Made by a program: the position numbers and the translations under genes. Below, in pieces: positions 7,865-16,111 of a stretch of DNA of 64,000 bases. How positions within the stretch are numbered: position 1 is the first letter of the stretch; each line of letters opens with the position of its first letter. Under the pieces are notes generated by a model. It had not been told where the DNA came from and searched no databases. It worked only from the letters and a program-made list of their open reading frames with translations. Source of the stretch: Clostridium culturomicium (GTDB taxonomy: Bacteria > Bacillota > Clostridia > Clostridiales > Clostridiaceae); NCBI RefSeq assembly GCF_000821305.1, contig NZ_CCXK01000013.1, positions 186,001 through 250,000 on the forward strand, in the 5' to 3' direction.

Positions 7865-8818
7865 ATGAGTAATGGAAATTTAGGAGTATTTGAACGTAAA
7901 GCAACAATATTTAATATACAAAAATATAATATGTACGATGGACCAGGAGTAAGAACATTAATATTCTTTCAAGGATGTCCATTACGTTGCCAATGGTGTG
8001 CAAACCCAGAAGGAATATTAAAAAAACATAGGGTGATGTTTAAGAGTAATTTGTGTGTTAACTGTGGAGCATGTGCTGCGGTTTGTCCAGTTGGAATACA
8101 TACAATTTCTAAGGAAACCATGAACCATGAGGTTAATCATAATATTGAATGTATCAATTGTGGTAAATGTGTAGATGCTTGTCTTAAATCTGCCATCTCC
8201 ATAGTAGGAGAAGTAAAAACTATTTCAGAATTACTTGAGATTGTGGAAGAAGATAGGACCTTTTACGAGGTTTCAGGAGGTGGAGTAACCCTTGGCGGTG
8301 GTGAAGTTTTAATGCAGCCTGAAGCAGCCAGCAGTCTTTTGATGGCATGTAAAAATGAAGGTATAAATACTGCAATTGAGACTTGTGGGTATGCAAAACT
8401 TGAATCTGTATTAAAGATTGCAGAGTTTACAGACTTATTCCTATTTGACATTAAACATATTAATTCTGATAAGCATTTTCAGCTAACAGGAGTAAGGAAT
8501 GAACAGATTTTAGAAAATCTACAAGAATTACTTCGAAGAAAATATAATGTTCAAATTCGTATGCCTTTATTAAAGGGAGTTAATGACTGTCAGGAAGATA
8601 TTGAGGCAGTTATGGAATTTTTATTACCCTATAAGGACTATAAGAACTTTAAAGGGGTTGATTTACTACCATACCATAAGATGGGTGTTAATAAATACAA
8701 TCAGCTTGGAATGGAATACCCTATAAAGGGTGATCCAAGTTTAACCAATGAAGACTTAGACAGAATTGAACAATGGATTAGGAAATATGATTTACCTGTT
8801 AAAGTAATTCGTCACTAA
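7865..8818 (+). CDS. cutD: CutC-activating enzyme (radical SAM glycyl radical activase CutD)
   Basis: CutD uses S-adenosylmethionine and a [4Fe-4S] cluster to abstract hydrogen from the CutC glycine. The 317-residue protein shows the radical SAM motif Cys38-x3-Cys42-x2-Cys45 in GCPLRCQWC, preceded by the YDGPGVRT segment typical of glycyl radical activases. An inserted ferredoxin-like domain carries two further cluster motifs, CVNCGACAAVC (from residue 64) and CINCGKCVDAC. The GGGEV motif for SAM binding follows at about residue 144. The ATG follows GGAG. It is the only activase in the locus and lies next to cutC, so the pairing is secure. Confidence 0.96.
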   Translation: MSNGNLGVFERKATIFNIQKYNMYDGPGVRTLIFFQGCPLRCQWCANPEGILKKHRVMFKSNLCVNCGACAAVCPVGIHTISKETMNHEVNHNIECINCGKCVDACLKSAISIVGEVKTISELLEIVEEDRTFYEVSGGGVTLGGGEVLMQPEAASSLLMACKNEGINTAIETCGYAKLESVLKIAEFTDLFLFDIKHINSDKHFQLTGVRNEQILENLQELLRRKYNVQIRMPLLKGVNDCQEDIEAVMEFLLPYKDYKNFKGVDLLPYHKMGVNKYNQLGMEYPIKGDPSLTNEDLDRIEQWIRKYDLPVKVIRH

Positions 8819-8857
8819 CTTAATTTGTAATAGATAATAAAGTGGAAGGTAAGGTTT

Positions 8858-9211
8858 ATGGGAGATTTTCTTGATAGAAGTATTCAGCGTGTTATACAAG
8901 AATCAGTACCAGGTAAACAGATTACAATAGCTCATGTTATTGCATCGCCGATGCCTGAAATATATGAAAGACTTGGAATTGATGATAAAGGGGCCATTGG
9001 TATCTTGACACTGTCACCATATGAAACAGCTATTATAGCAGCTGACATTGCAGCAAAAGCTGCTGATGTTGAAATTGGATTTTTAGATCGTTTCACAGGG
9101 TCTGTAGTAATAAATGGTGATGTACAAAGTGTTGAGACTGCATTAATTGCAGTGAATGATACCTTGAAAGAAATGCTTGGATTTGAAACAGCTCCCATTA
9201 CAAGAACATGA
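8858..9211 (+). CDS. EutS/PduU-type circularly permuted BMC shell protein
   Basis: This 117-residue shell protein belongs to the permuted BMC-H group. The PGKQITIAHVIASP segment near residue 18 and the LTLSPYETAIIAADIAAK segment at about 50 are the characteristic order of EutS and PduU. In known structures these hexamers are bent or closed by a small beta-barrel, suggesting roles at edges or in binding cargo. The ATG follows GGAAGG. Its stop overlaps the next start by four bases (ATGA), coupling it to the EutP-like GTPase, the same association seen in eut and pdu operons. Confidence 0.92.
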   Translation: MGDFLDRSIQRVIQESVPGKQITIAHVIASPMPEIYERLGIDDKGAIGILTLSPYETAIIAADIAAKAADVEIGFLDRFTGSVVINGDVQSVETALIAVNDTLKEMLGFETAPITRT

Positions 9212-9654
9212 AGAGAAAACGCATAATGGTAATTGGACCTTCTGGCTGTGGAAAAACCACTTTGGTAAATTCACTTAATGATTATAAGGGTCCTTTAAGA
9301 AGGACACCAGATATGATATATGGTGATAAAACAATAGATGTACCGGGGGCTTATATAGAGAATGCTTGGATGTACAAACATCTTATAGCAGCAGCTCAAG
9401 ATGCATCAAAGGTATTAATTTTAGTGGACCAATCTAAACCAACAAGTATATACTCACCTGGATTTGCAAAATCCTTTAGATGTCCTGTAATAGGGGTTGT
9501 AACGAAGTGCGACTTGAACATTGAGAATGAAGATAAATGTATAAGGCAGCTTAGGGAAATAGGAGTTACAGAACCTTATTTTCACATTAGTTTTACAAAG
9601 GAAACAGGGATTGATGCTTTGAAAAGACATGTATTTGAAAAGTGTGAGGAGTAA
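9208..9654 (+). CDS. eutP: EutP/PduV-like small GTPase
   Basis: This is a 148-residue Ras-like NTPase of the EutP/PduV family, associated with ethanolamine and propanediol microcompartments. The P-loop GPSGCGKTT covers residues 10-18 and the base-recognition motif TKCDL lies near 99-103. The protein is about the family's normal length. EutP has been proposed to act in microcompartment positioning, and acetate kinase activity has been discussed for related Eut proteins, so the exact task here is uncertain. It is translationally coupled to the preceding EutS-like gene (ATGA overlap). Confidence 0.88.
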   Translation: MKRKRIMVIGPSGCGKTTLVNSLNDYKGPLRRTPDMIYGDKTIDVPGAYIENAWMYKHLIAAAQDASKVLILVDQSKPTSIYSPGFAKSFRCPVIGVVTKCDLNIENEDKCIRQLREIGVTEPYFHISFTKETGIDALKRHVFEKCEE

Positions 9655-9661
9655 AGAGGTC

Positions 9662-10336
9662 ATGATGAAATTTATTACTGAAGAGTATTTAAGAGATTTA
9701 TATAGAAAAGAACCTTTTGACACCTACAAATTAAATGAAGGACAACGCCTTACACCTGGAGCAAGACAGTATTTATCCGATAAAGGAATAAAGATGCAGG
9801 ATGATGTTTTTCAAGTAATTAAAAAAGTTTCCGAGAAAGAGGAAGCAACGGTGTTACATGAGGAGAATAGTAAAGCTTTAAGAAAGCTATGCTGTAGATT
9901 AAAGACCATGGAAGCTATGTTTCTTGTTACAAGTAGTGAAGTTTTAAACTTAGATATAATTTTAGCACAAAATATTTTGAGTTTAGGAAGAAGAATTTCA
10001 AACATTAGACATGTAATTGAAGGTAAGGCTGTATTAGAAAGTATCACCTTTAGACCATGTACTGGAATTGATTTAACTTGTTGTATGACGGAAATTAATG
10101 ATTGTTTTGAAGTTACCGACTTTCATCTGAGCCTTGAAAGAAGCAAAGAAATATTAAAGCTTCATTACTTAAGATGTGAAATTAGAGAATTAATATATGA
10201 TGTGCTGGAAGCCTATGATGGCAAAAATGAAGACCTTGGAAATAAGATAATAGAAAATGTTAATTTGATAATTAACTCACTGTCTCAAATGGTCTGCACA
10301 ACAGTAGGAGGGATAAAATGTCAGAGAAAAGTTTAA
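9662..10336 (+). CDS. EutT-like protein, probably non-catalytic
   Basis: The first 45 residues (KFITEEYLRD...LTPGARQYLSDKGI) match the N-terminus of EutT, the ethanolamine-operon cobalamin adenosyltransferase, and the remaining helices could form the corresponding bundle. EutT binds metal through H-x11-CC-x2-C. Here a similar site reads H-x10-CC-x2-K, so the last Cys is absent. Because CutC is B12-independent, adenosyltransferase activity is not needed, and a structural or targeting role is more likely. I place the start at 9662 (or 9665), after AGAGG and the EutP stop, rather than at an in-frame ATG inside eutP. The end overlaps EutJ by 19 bases. Confidence 0.65.
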   Translation: MMKFITEEYLRDLYRKEPFDTYKLNEGQRLTPGARQYLSDKGIKMQDDVFQVIKKVSEKEEATVLHEENSKALRKLCCRLKTMEAMFLVTSSEVLNLDIILAQNILSLGRRISNIRHVIEGKAVLESITFRPCTGIDLTCCMTEINDCFEVTDFHLSLERSKEILKLHYLRCEIRELIYDVLEAYDGKNEDLGNKIIENVNLIINSLSQMVCTTVGGIKCQRKV

Positions 10337-11163
10337 CTTTCGAATATTGTGATAACCTTGTTCAGGAGTTTGAAGAAGTTATAGAAAGACCAATTTTAAA
10401 TGGGACGTCTACTTATTACACGGGTGTGGATTTAGGAACAGCCTGCATAGTTTTAGCAGTATTAGATGAAAACTATAAGCCAGTTGCGGGAGCATATAGA
10501 TATGCAGATGTTGTTCGTGATGGTATGGTTGTGGATTATATTGGAGCAGTAAAGATTGTTAGAGAGCTAAAACAGGAAATTGAAGAAAAGCTGAATACAG
10601 AGTTACTGTACGCAGCTGCAGCAATTCCTCCTGGGACTGATGCTTTAGATTCAGGAGCTATCAAGAATGTTGTGCAAGCCGCAGGCTTTGAACTTACAAA
10701 TCTTTTAGATGAACCTACTGCTGCAAATGAAGTACTAAAAATTGAAAATGGAGCAGTTGTTGATATTGGTGGAGGTACAACGGGAATATCCATTTTAAAG
10801 GATGGAAAGGTTGTATATGTTGTTGATGAACCTACAGGAGGAACTCACTTCTCATTAGTTGTATCAGGAGCTTATGGAATGGAGTTTAAGGAAGCTGATA
10901 AGTTCAAAAGAGATAACAGAAACCATAAAGAGCTTTTACCGGTTTTAAAGCCAGTGATAGAAAAGGTTGCATCAATTATTAACCAGCACATTAAAAATTA
11001 CAATATTGAAGAGATTTCTCTTGTAGGCGGAACATGCTGCTTGACTGGTATTGAAGCCATTATAGAAAAGCAGACAGGAATATATACCCATAAACCTAGA
11101 AATCCTATGTTTGTAACACCTCTTGGAATAGCTTTAAGCTGTACTCAAGAAATCATTGAATAA
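10318..11163 (+). CDS. eutJ: EutJ-like Hsp70/actin-fold ATPase
   Basis: This 281-residue protein belongs to the EutJ family, chaperone-like members of the actin/Hsp70 ATPase superfamily found in ethanolamine and glycyl-radical microcompartment operons. The phosphate-1 segment GVDLGTACIVLAVLD is near residue 35, the second phosphate loop VVDIGGGTTGISI near 145, and the adenosine-binding LVGGTCC region near 240. It lacks the substrate-binding domain of DnaK, as expected for EutJ. The start overlaps the end of the EutT-like gene, indicating coupled translation. It probably assists assembly or reactivation of cargo enzymes, but direct evidence for the family is limited. Confidence 0.88.
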   Translation: MSEKSLTFEYCDNLVQEFEEVIERPILNGTSTYYTGVDLGTACIVLAVLDENYKPVAGAYRYADVVRDGMVVDYIGAVKIVRELKQEIEEKLNTELLYAAAAIPPGTDALDSGAIKNVVQAAGFELTNLLDEPTAANEVLKIENGAVVDIGGGTTGISILKDGKVVYVVDEPTGGTHFSLVVSGAYGMEFKEADKFKRDNRNHKELLPVLKPVIEKVASIINQHIKNYNIEEISLVGGTCCLTGIEAIIEKQTGIYTHKPRNPMFVTPLGIALSCTQEIIE

Positions 11164-11177
11164 GGAGCTGGTGAGAA

Positions 11178-11477
11178 GTGGATTTTAGAATAATTAAATC
11201 ACCTTCAGAAGGAACCAAGGATATTCTTAAAAGAAGAATGGTGACATCCTCCAAGCTGGATATAAGTAAGGTGGGAGCCATAGGTCTTGTTCAAGGAAAG
11301 CTAATTGAGATGATATATGCAGCGGATATAGCTGAAAAGGCTGTAGGAGTTACAGTAGAAGATATTAAGGGAAGCTGTCCACAGCATATGATATTATTAG
11401 CAATTTTTGGAGATACTGCATCGGTTGAAGCTGCTATAAATGAAATTAAACTCAAAATGAAAGAGGGATTGTCTTAA
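11178..11477 (+). CDS. BMC-domain shell protein with N-terminal extension
   Basis: This 99-residue protein has about 30 residues (rich in Lys and Ser) before a BMC-type core that begins around GAIGLVQGKLIEMIYAADIA and continues to IFGDTASVEAAINEI. It ends without the PRPH segment of ordinary BMC-H proteins, so it resembles the permuted EutS/PduU arrangement more than PduA. The GTG start follows AAGGAGC. It lies between EutJ and the pentameric vertex protein and ends with a one-base overlap with it. It probably forms hexamers with a special place in the shell. Confidence 0.82.
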   Translation: MDFRIIKSPSEGTKDILKRRMVTSSKLDISKVGAIGLVQGKLIEMIYAADIAEKAVGVTVEDIKGSCPQHMILLAIFGDTASVEAAINEIKLKMKEGLS

Positions 11478-11740
11478 TGATAACAGCAAAACTTATTGAT
11501 AATATTTGGGCAACCAGAAAGGCAGATGCTCTCAATGGATTTAAGCTCATGCTTGCAGAAGAAATTGGTGGAAAAGATCATGGACGTAGGCTTATAGTAG
11601 TTGACATTATTAGTGCTGGTATTGGAGACAGAGTAATTATAAGTACTGGATCAGCTGCTCGCAGAATGCTTGGTGATGATAATATTCCTGTTGATGCAGT
11701 TGTTGTGGGCATCATTGATGATGATTGTAATTTTGGTTAA
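11477..11740 (+). CDS. eutN: EutN/CcmL-type pentameric vertex protein (BMC-P)
   Basis: This 87-residue protein belongs to the EutN/CcmL/PduN family, which forms the pentamers that close the vertices of microcompartments. The N-terminal MITAKLIDNIWATRKA strand, the RLIVVDIISAGIGDRVII centre and the SAARRMLG segment (about residues 55-62) are typical, as is the closing strand VDAVVVGIID. It is the only BMC-P gene in the window, and one is sufficient for a closed shell. It overlaps the previous shell gene by one base (TAATG), which fixes the ATG start. Confidence 0.93.
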   Translation: MITAKLIDNIWATRKADALNGFKLMLAEEIGGKDHGRRLIVVDIISAGIGDRVIISTGSAARRMLGDDNIPVDAVVVGIIDDDCNFG

Positions 11741-11772
11741 AGATTAATCATCTGTTGAAGGGAAGTGAAAAT

Positions 11773-12432
11773 ATGAAAAAGTTAATATGTGCAAAGGATA
11801 TGGAAGAGTTTATTGCTACTGGTAAAAGAAAATTTTATGTGGCAAAGGAAATGATTATAACACCATCCGCAAAAGATCTTGCGAAGGCTGCAGAGGTTGA
11901 GTTCACAACGGAGGAACCTGTTATTTCAAATTCTAGTGATTTAGGCTCAAAGGTTTCAGCAGATAATCTTGATATGGAAGCTATGCTTAAAGTTTTTAAA
12001 ACAATGATGGATAAGGGGCTTTTACAAGAAATGCTTCAGTGTCTTAAAGGAAGTAGTTTACCATATGCAGCAGAATGCGATGCTAGTGGACTTAAGGTTG
12101 TTAGAGGAAATTCAGTTAAGATGGATGTTTTTGACACAGGAGATTCAGAGGTAAAAGCTTATTATCAAGAATTAGTAAGCAAGGAAGAGTCAAAGATGAG
12201 TGCAGGATTCCTAACAATTGAAAATTCAAGATTTGATTGGGAACTTACTTATGAAGAAATTGACTATGTAATTGAAGGAACATTAACGGTTGAAATCAAT
12301 GGAAAGACCTTTACTGCTTATCCTGGAGATGTGTTATTTGTACCATCAGGTTCTAAAGTAGTTTGGGGATCTCCAGATAAGGCTAAGATATTTTATACAA
12401 CATATCCAGCAAACTGGGCAGATCTCTTATAG
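11773..12432 (+). CDS. eutQ: EutQ-like cupin protein
   Basis: This is a 219-residue EutQ-family protein. The N-terminal MKKLICAKDMEEFIATGKR segment resembles the short helical signature shared with EutT-like proteins, and residues from about 125 form a cupin barrel (FDWELTYEEIDYVIEGTL, then TAYPGDVLFVPSGSKV). EutQ of Salmonella has been reported to have acetate kinase activity, so here it could convert the acetyl phosphate made by PduL to acetate and ATP; that is inference. I choose the ATG at 11773, preceded by AAGGGA with nine bases of spacing, over an in-frame TTG 18 bases upstream. Confidence 0.88.
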   Translation: MKKLICAKDMEEFIATGKRKFYVAKEMIITPSAKDLAKAAEVEFTTEEPVISNSSDLGSKVSADNLDMEAMLKVFKTMMDKGLLQEMLQCLKGSSLPYAAECDASGLKVVRGNSVKMDVFDTGDSEVKAYYQELVSKEESKMSAGFLTIENSRFDWELTYEEIDYVIEGTLTVEINGKTFTAYPGDVLFVPSGSKVVWGSPDKAKIFYTTYPANWADLL

Positions 12433-12454
12433 TAGAGCTAGGAGGGACTAAGGA

Positions 12455-13108
12455 ATGCAGGCTATAGGATTGTTAGAGACAAAAGGCTTACTTGCAGCTG
12501 TTGAGGGGGCAGACGCAATGGTAAAATCAGCGGATGTAAGTATAGTTGAAAAATCTTATGTGGGTGGCGGTCTAGTTACAATTACAGTTACAGGAGATGT
12601 GGGAGCTGTTAAGGCTGCTGTTGAAGCAGGAGTTGCAGCAGTAAGAAATTTAAGCGATAATCTTTTAATTTCAAACCATGTTATTCCTCGTCCACATGAA
12701 GATTTAGAATGTATTATAGGAAATAATTCAGATAATCAAAAGGAAGCTGTTGAAAATATAGAACAAGATAAGGTTGAAGCAGTGGAATTAACAAACCTTG
12801 AAGAAATGAGTTATAAAGATGAAAACTTTGAGGTTCAGGAAGAGAAGCAGGAGAACGTTACAGATAATGTTCAAAAAGCTGAGATTTCAGCAATAATTTT
12901 TGAAAACCTACGCAAAAAAGAGGTTGATGAGCTTTTTAGAGAGAGTGGTATGGATCAGGTGTTTAAAGTCTTAAATAAACTTAAGGTTGTTAAGCTTAGA
13001 AACTTAGCTCGTGAGTATGAAGACTTTGGAATTACAGGAAGAGCAATTTCTAAAGCTGATAAAAAACTATTGTTGATTAAGTTTAAAGCATATTATGAGA
13101 AAAAGTAA
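12455..13108 (+). CDS. BMC-H shell protein with long C-terminal extension
   Basis: Residues 1-88 are a standard BMC-H domain (GLLETKGLLAAVEGADAMVK, then VTGDVGAVKAAVEAG, then HVIPRPH). An acidic, low-complexity linker follows (about 92-148), then a basic C-terminal domain (about 150-217) with LKVVKLRNLAREYEDFGITG and Lys-rich helices. The overall plan recalls PduK and EutK, which carry extra C-terminal domains. The C-terminal segment looks like a SAP/Rho-N-type small helical fold, which would suggest binding to nucleic acid or another protein. PduK-style Fe-S cysteines are absent. It is flanked by EutQ-like and aldehyde dehydrogenase genes. Confidence 0.85.
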   Translation: MQAIGLLETKGLLAAVEGADAMVKSADVSIVEKSYVGGGLVTITVTGDVGAVKAAVEAGVAAVRNLSDNLLISNHVIPRPHEDLECIIGNNSDNQKEAVENIEQDKVEAVELTNLEEMSYKDENFEVQEEKQENVTDNVQKAEISAIIFENLRKKEVDELFRESGMDQVFKVLNKLKVVKLRNLAREYEDFGITGRAISKADKKLLLIKFKAYYEKK

Positions 13109-13137
13109 AAGGTTCTCTGTGATAAGGAGGAGATTAA

Positions 13138-14721
13138 ATGCAAAATTTTGATAAGGATTTACGCTCAATACAAGAAGCAAGGGATTTAGCTAGACTGGGA
13201 AAAACAGCTGCTAACAACATTGCTGAATATACAGAAGAGCAAATTGATAAAATCATACGAAATATGGTTAGAGTTGCAGAAGAAAATGCTGCATGCCTTG
13301 CTAGAATGGCAGTTGAAGAAACTGGCTTTGGTAAAGTTGAGGATAAAACTTATAAAAACCATTTAGCGTCAGGAATATTATATGAGTCTATAAAGGATAT
13401 GAAGACTATTGACATTATAGAGGAAGATGAAGTTAACAAAATAATGATGGTTGCTGAACCAGTTGGTTTGGTTATGGGAATAGTTCCTTCAACAAACCCA
13501 ACTTCAACAACTATATTTAAATCTATAATTTCAATTAAATCGCGTAATGCAATAGTATTTTCACCACATCCATCTGCAGCAAAATGTACAATTCATGCAG
13601 CAAAATTAATGCATGATGCAGCCGTAGAAGCGGGTGCTCCTGAAAATATAGTTTCATGTATAACAATGCCTTCAATTGGAGCAACAAATGAATTAATGAA
13701 ATGCCAAGAGGTTTCATTAATAATTGCAACTGGTGGTCCAGCCATGGTTAAAGCTGCATATAGTGCAGGAAAACCAGCACTAGGTGTTGGTGCAGGTAAT
13801 TCACCAGCTTATATTGAAAGAACTGCTAATGTAGAAAAAGCGGTTAGAAATATCATGGCAAGCAAGACTTTTGATAATGGAACAATATGTGCTTCAGAGC
13901 AGTCTATAATTTGTGAAGAGTGCAATCATGATTTAGTAGTTGCTGAATTAAGAAGACAAGGTGGTTACTTCATGAGTGAAGAAGAAACAAATAAGGTTTG
14001 TCAGCTTCTTTTCAAAAATGGACATGCAATGAATGCCCAATTTGTAGGAAGAACACCACAAGTAATAGCTGCTGCTGCTGGTATTACAATTCCAGAAGGA
14101 ACTAAAGTACTTATTGGAGAGCAAAAGGGAGTTGGACAAGGATACCCATTATCCTTTGAAAAGCTTACTACAGTTCTTGGTTTCTATACAGTTAAGGATG
14201 CTCATGAGGCATGTGAGTTAAGTATTGCATTACTTCAAAATGGAATAGGACACACAATGAGCCTTCACACAGAAGACAGAAACATTGTAATGAAGTTTGC
14301 TAAAAAACCAGCATCTCGTATTCTTGTTAACACTGGAGGAACTCAAGGTGGAACTGGAGCAAGCACAGGACTTATGCCATCATTCACATTAGGATGTGGT
14401 ACATGGGGTGGAAGTTCAGTTTCAGAAAATGTAACTCCAAGACACCTTGTTAATATAAAAAGAGTTGCTTATGGAATAAAGGATTGTGCAACATTAGCTG
14501 TTGAAGATCCAACATTTAAAAATGTTAAACCAGTAGAAACTTGTACTAGTTATGAAAATAAATATTTAAACATGAGCCCTGCACAAATTGCAGCTGCAGC
14601 TTCAAAGTGTATGGAAGCAGAAAAATGCACAACTGCTACTGAAGGTGCTGGTGCAACTGGCAATGAAGAACTCTTAGAATTAGTAAATCAAATTATTGCC
14701 GCTATGAAAGGGGCAAAATAA
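13138..14721 (+). CDS. CoA-acylating acetaldehyde dehydrogenase (active-type paralogue)
   Basis: This 527-residue enzyme should oxidise the acetaldehyde released by CutC to acetyl-CoA with NAD+ and CoA. The catalytic Cys251 lies in FDNGTICASEQ, and STNPTSTTIFK and ENVTPRHLVNIKR segments fit the EutE/AdhE-type family. It is longer than the first paralogue. Residues 480-510 form an Ala-rich linker, and the last 18 residues (NEELLELVNQIIAAMKG) form a clear amphipathic encapsulation helix. AAGGAGG precedes the ATG. It overlaps PduL by one base, coupling production and use of acetyl-CoA. Confidence 0.94.
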   Translation: MQNFDKDLRSIQEARDLARLGKTAANNIAEYTEEQIDKIIRNMVRVAEENAACLARMAVEETGFGKVEDKTYKNHLASGILYESIKDMKTIDIIEEDEVNKIMMVAEPVGLVMGIVPSTNPTSTTIFKSIISIKSRNAIVFSPHPSAAKCTIHAAKLMHDAAVEAGAPENIVSCITMPSIGATNELMKCQEVSLIIATGGPAMVKAAYSAGKPALGVGAGNSPAYIERTANVEKAVRNIMASKTFDNGTICASEQSIICEECNHDLVVAELRRQGGYFMSEEETNKVCQLLFKNGHAMNAQFVGRTPQVIAAAAGITIPEGTKVLIGEQKGVGQGYPLSFEKLTTVLGFYTVKDAHEACELSIALLQNGIGHTMSLHTEDRNIVMKFAKKPASRILVNTGGTQGGTGASTGLMPSFTLGCGTWGGSSVSENVTPRHLVNIKRVAYGIKDCATLAVEDPTFKNVKPVETCTSYENKYLNMSPAQIAAAASKCMEAEKCTTATEGAGATGNEELLELVNQIIAAMKGAK

Positions 14722-15374
14722 TGGATAAATATGAATCAGTATTAAAGCTTTTACTAGAAGCAGTACAAGCTAATGAGGAAAAAGCTGATATAAAAAATGA
14801 TTTATCTTTTGATATACCTGTTGGAATTTCTAATAGACATGTTCACTTATCTGAAGCAGATTTAGAAATCCTATTCGGAAAAGGATATGAACTTACAAAG
14901 CTTAAGGATTTATCACAACCAGGGCAATATGCCTGCAAAGAAGTTGTTACAATTTGTGGACCTAAGGGAGCAATTGAAAAAGTTAGAATCCTTGGACCAA
15001 CAAGAAGTAAGACTCAAGTAGAAGTATTAACTGGAGATTGTATAAAACTTGGAGCGGTACCCCATGCAAGATTGTCTGGAGATTTAAGCAAAACACCAGG
15101 AATAACATTAGTTGGACCTAAGAATTCTGTTCAAATTGAGGAAGGATTAATTGTTGCTCAAAGACATATTCACATGACTCCACAAGATGCAGAAATGTTA
15201 GGGGTGCATGATGGACAAGTTGTTTCAATAAAGGTAGAGGGTGAAAGAGGCGGTACTTACAGCAATGTTGCTATAAGAGCTAATGATGCTTCCAAGCTTG
15301 AATGCCACTTAGATATTGAAGAGGCAAATGCCATGGGAATGAATTCAAAATCAACAATAAGAATTGAAAATTAA
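14721..15374 (+). CDS. pduL: PduL-type phosphotransacylase
   Basis: This 217-residue enzyme converts acetyl-CoA and phosphate to acetyl phosphate and CoA, recycling CoA inside the shell. The two PduL domains show the zinc-ligand motifs SNRHVHLS (about residue 37) and QRHIHMT (about residue 145). An N-terminal amphipathic helix (residues 1-20, YESVLKLLLEAVQ) precedes the core and is the usual targeting peptide. The start ATG shares its first base with the stop of the dehydrogenase gene (TAATG). No acetate kinase gene of the AckA type is near, so acetyl phosphate is used either by EutQ-like protein or by a housekeeping kinase. Confidence 0.95.
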   Translation: MDKYESVLKLLLEAVQANEEKADIKNDLSFDIPVGISNRHVHLSEADLEILFGKGYELTKLKDLSQPGQYACKEVVTICGPKGAIEKVRILGPTRSKTQVEVLTGDCIKLGAVPHARLSGDLSKTPGITLVGPKNSVQIEEGLIVAQRHIHMTPQDAEMLGVHDGQVVSIKVEGERGGTYSNVAIRANDASKLECHLDIEEANAMGMNSKSTIRIEN

Positions 15375-15441
15375 AACTAAAAAAATAAAAAGCTTATTAA
15401 AAAATTAAAATATATTAATTAAAATTTAGGAGGATACAAAA

Positions 15442-15729
15442 ATGAAATATGATGCTTTAGGAATGATTGAAACAAAAGGACTAGTAGGAGCTGTAGAGGC
15501 TGCAGATGCAATGGTTAAGGCTGCTAACGTATATTTAATAGGTAAAGAGTATGTTGGAGGCGGACTTGTAACTGTTATGGTTAGAGGAGACGTTGGAGCT
15601 GTTAAAGCTGCAACAGATGCTGGAGCAGCAGCTGCACAAAGAGTTGGAGAATTAGTTTCAGTTCACGTAATACCAAGACCACATTCTGAGGTTGAAGTAA
15701 TTCTTCCAGCTTCTAAAGAAGTAAAATAA
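15442..15729 (+). CDS. BMC-H microcompartment shell protein (last gene of operon)
   Basis: This 95-residue canonical BMC-H protein has the sequence order GMIETKGLVGAVEAADAMVK, VRGDVGAVKAATDAG and HVIPRPH, the closest of all copies here to PduA/EutM consensus. The gene has its own strong GGAGG and a 67-base AT-rich leader after pduL, which may allow high expression suited to a major facet protein. A 11-bp perfect hairpin with a T-tract follows 32 bases after its stop, marking the end of the operon. Confidence 0.95.
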   Translation: MKYDALGMIETKGLVGAVEAADAMVKAANVYLIGKEYVGGGLVTVMVRGDVGAVKAATDAGAAAAQRVGELVSVHVIPRPHSEVEVILPASKEVK

Positions 15730-15761
15730 TAATTTTAAGCAACCCATAATATTTATCCTAG

Positions 15762-15792
15762 AATGTCGCAAATTTATTTTGCGACATTTTTT
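15762..15792 (+). terminator. Rho-independent terminator of the cut operon
   Basis: AATGTCGCAAA (15762-15772) pairs perfectly with TTTGCGACATT (15778-15788) around a 5-base loop, followed by T residues to 15792. Confidence 0.92.
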
Positions 15793-16111
15793 CAGTTCAA
15801 ATATGGACATACAATCTCAAAAAAGTATTTTTGATAGGTTGAGTGAAGTGGTGAATATAAAAACATTCAGCTTGTATAATAGCAATAAATAGTTAGTATA
15901 AGAATCTTAGATAATAAATTATTTAAAAAGTTAAATTTATATGGATTGGAAGTTGAGGTGTAAAATAAATATTACATTATACTCGATGATATATGAAGTA
16001 TATAATGATATAACTAACATCAAATATATAAACTTTATTATATATATAATAAAACATATATTCACAAGAGTGTTGTGTTAAAATTATATCAATAATATAA
16101 GTATCATATAA
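15793..16111. other. AT-rich intergenic stretch
   Basis: This stretch lies between the cut terminator and a decayed flavoprotein gene. It is extremely AT-rich with runs such as TATATATAAT, but I recognise no gene, RNA or convincing operator. The missing 5' part of the flavoprotein gene would have been here, so a deletion junction probably lies near 16110. Confidence 0.5.
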
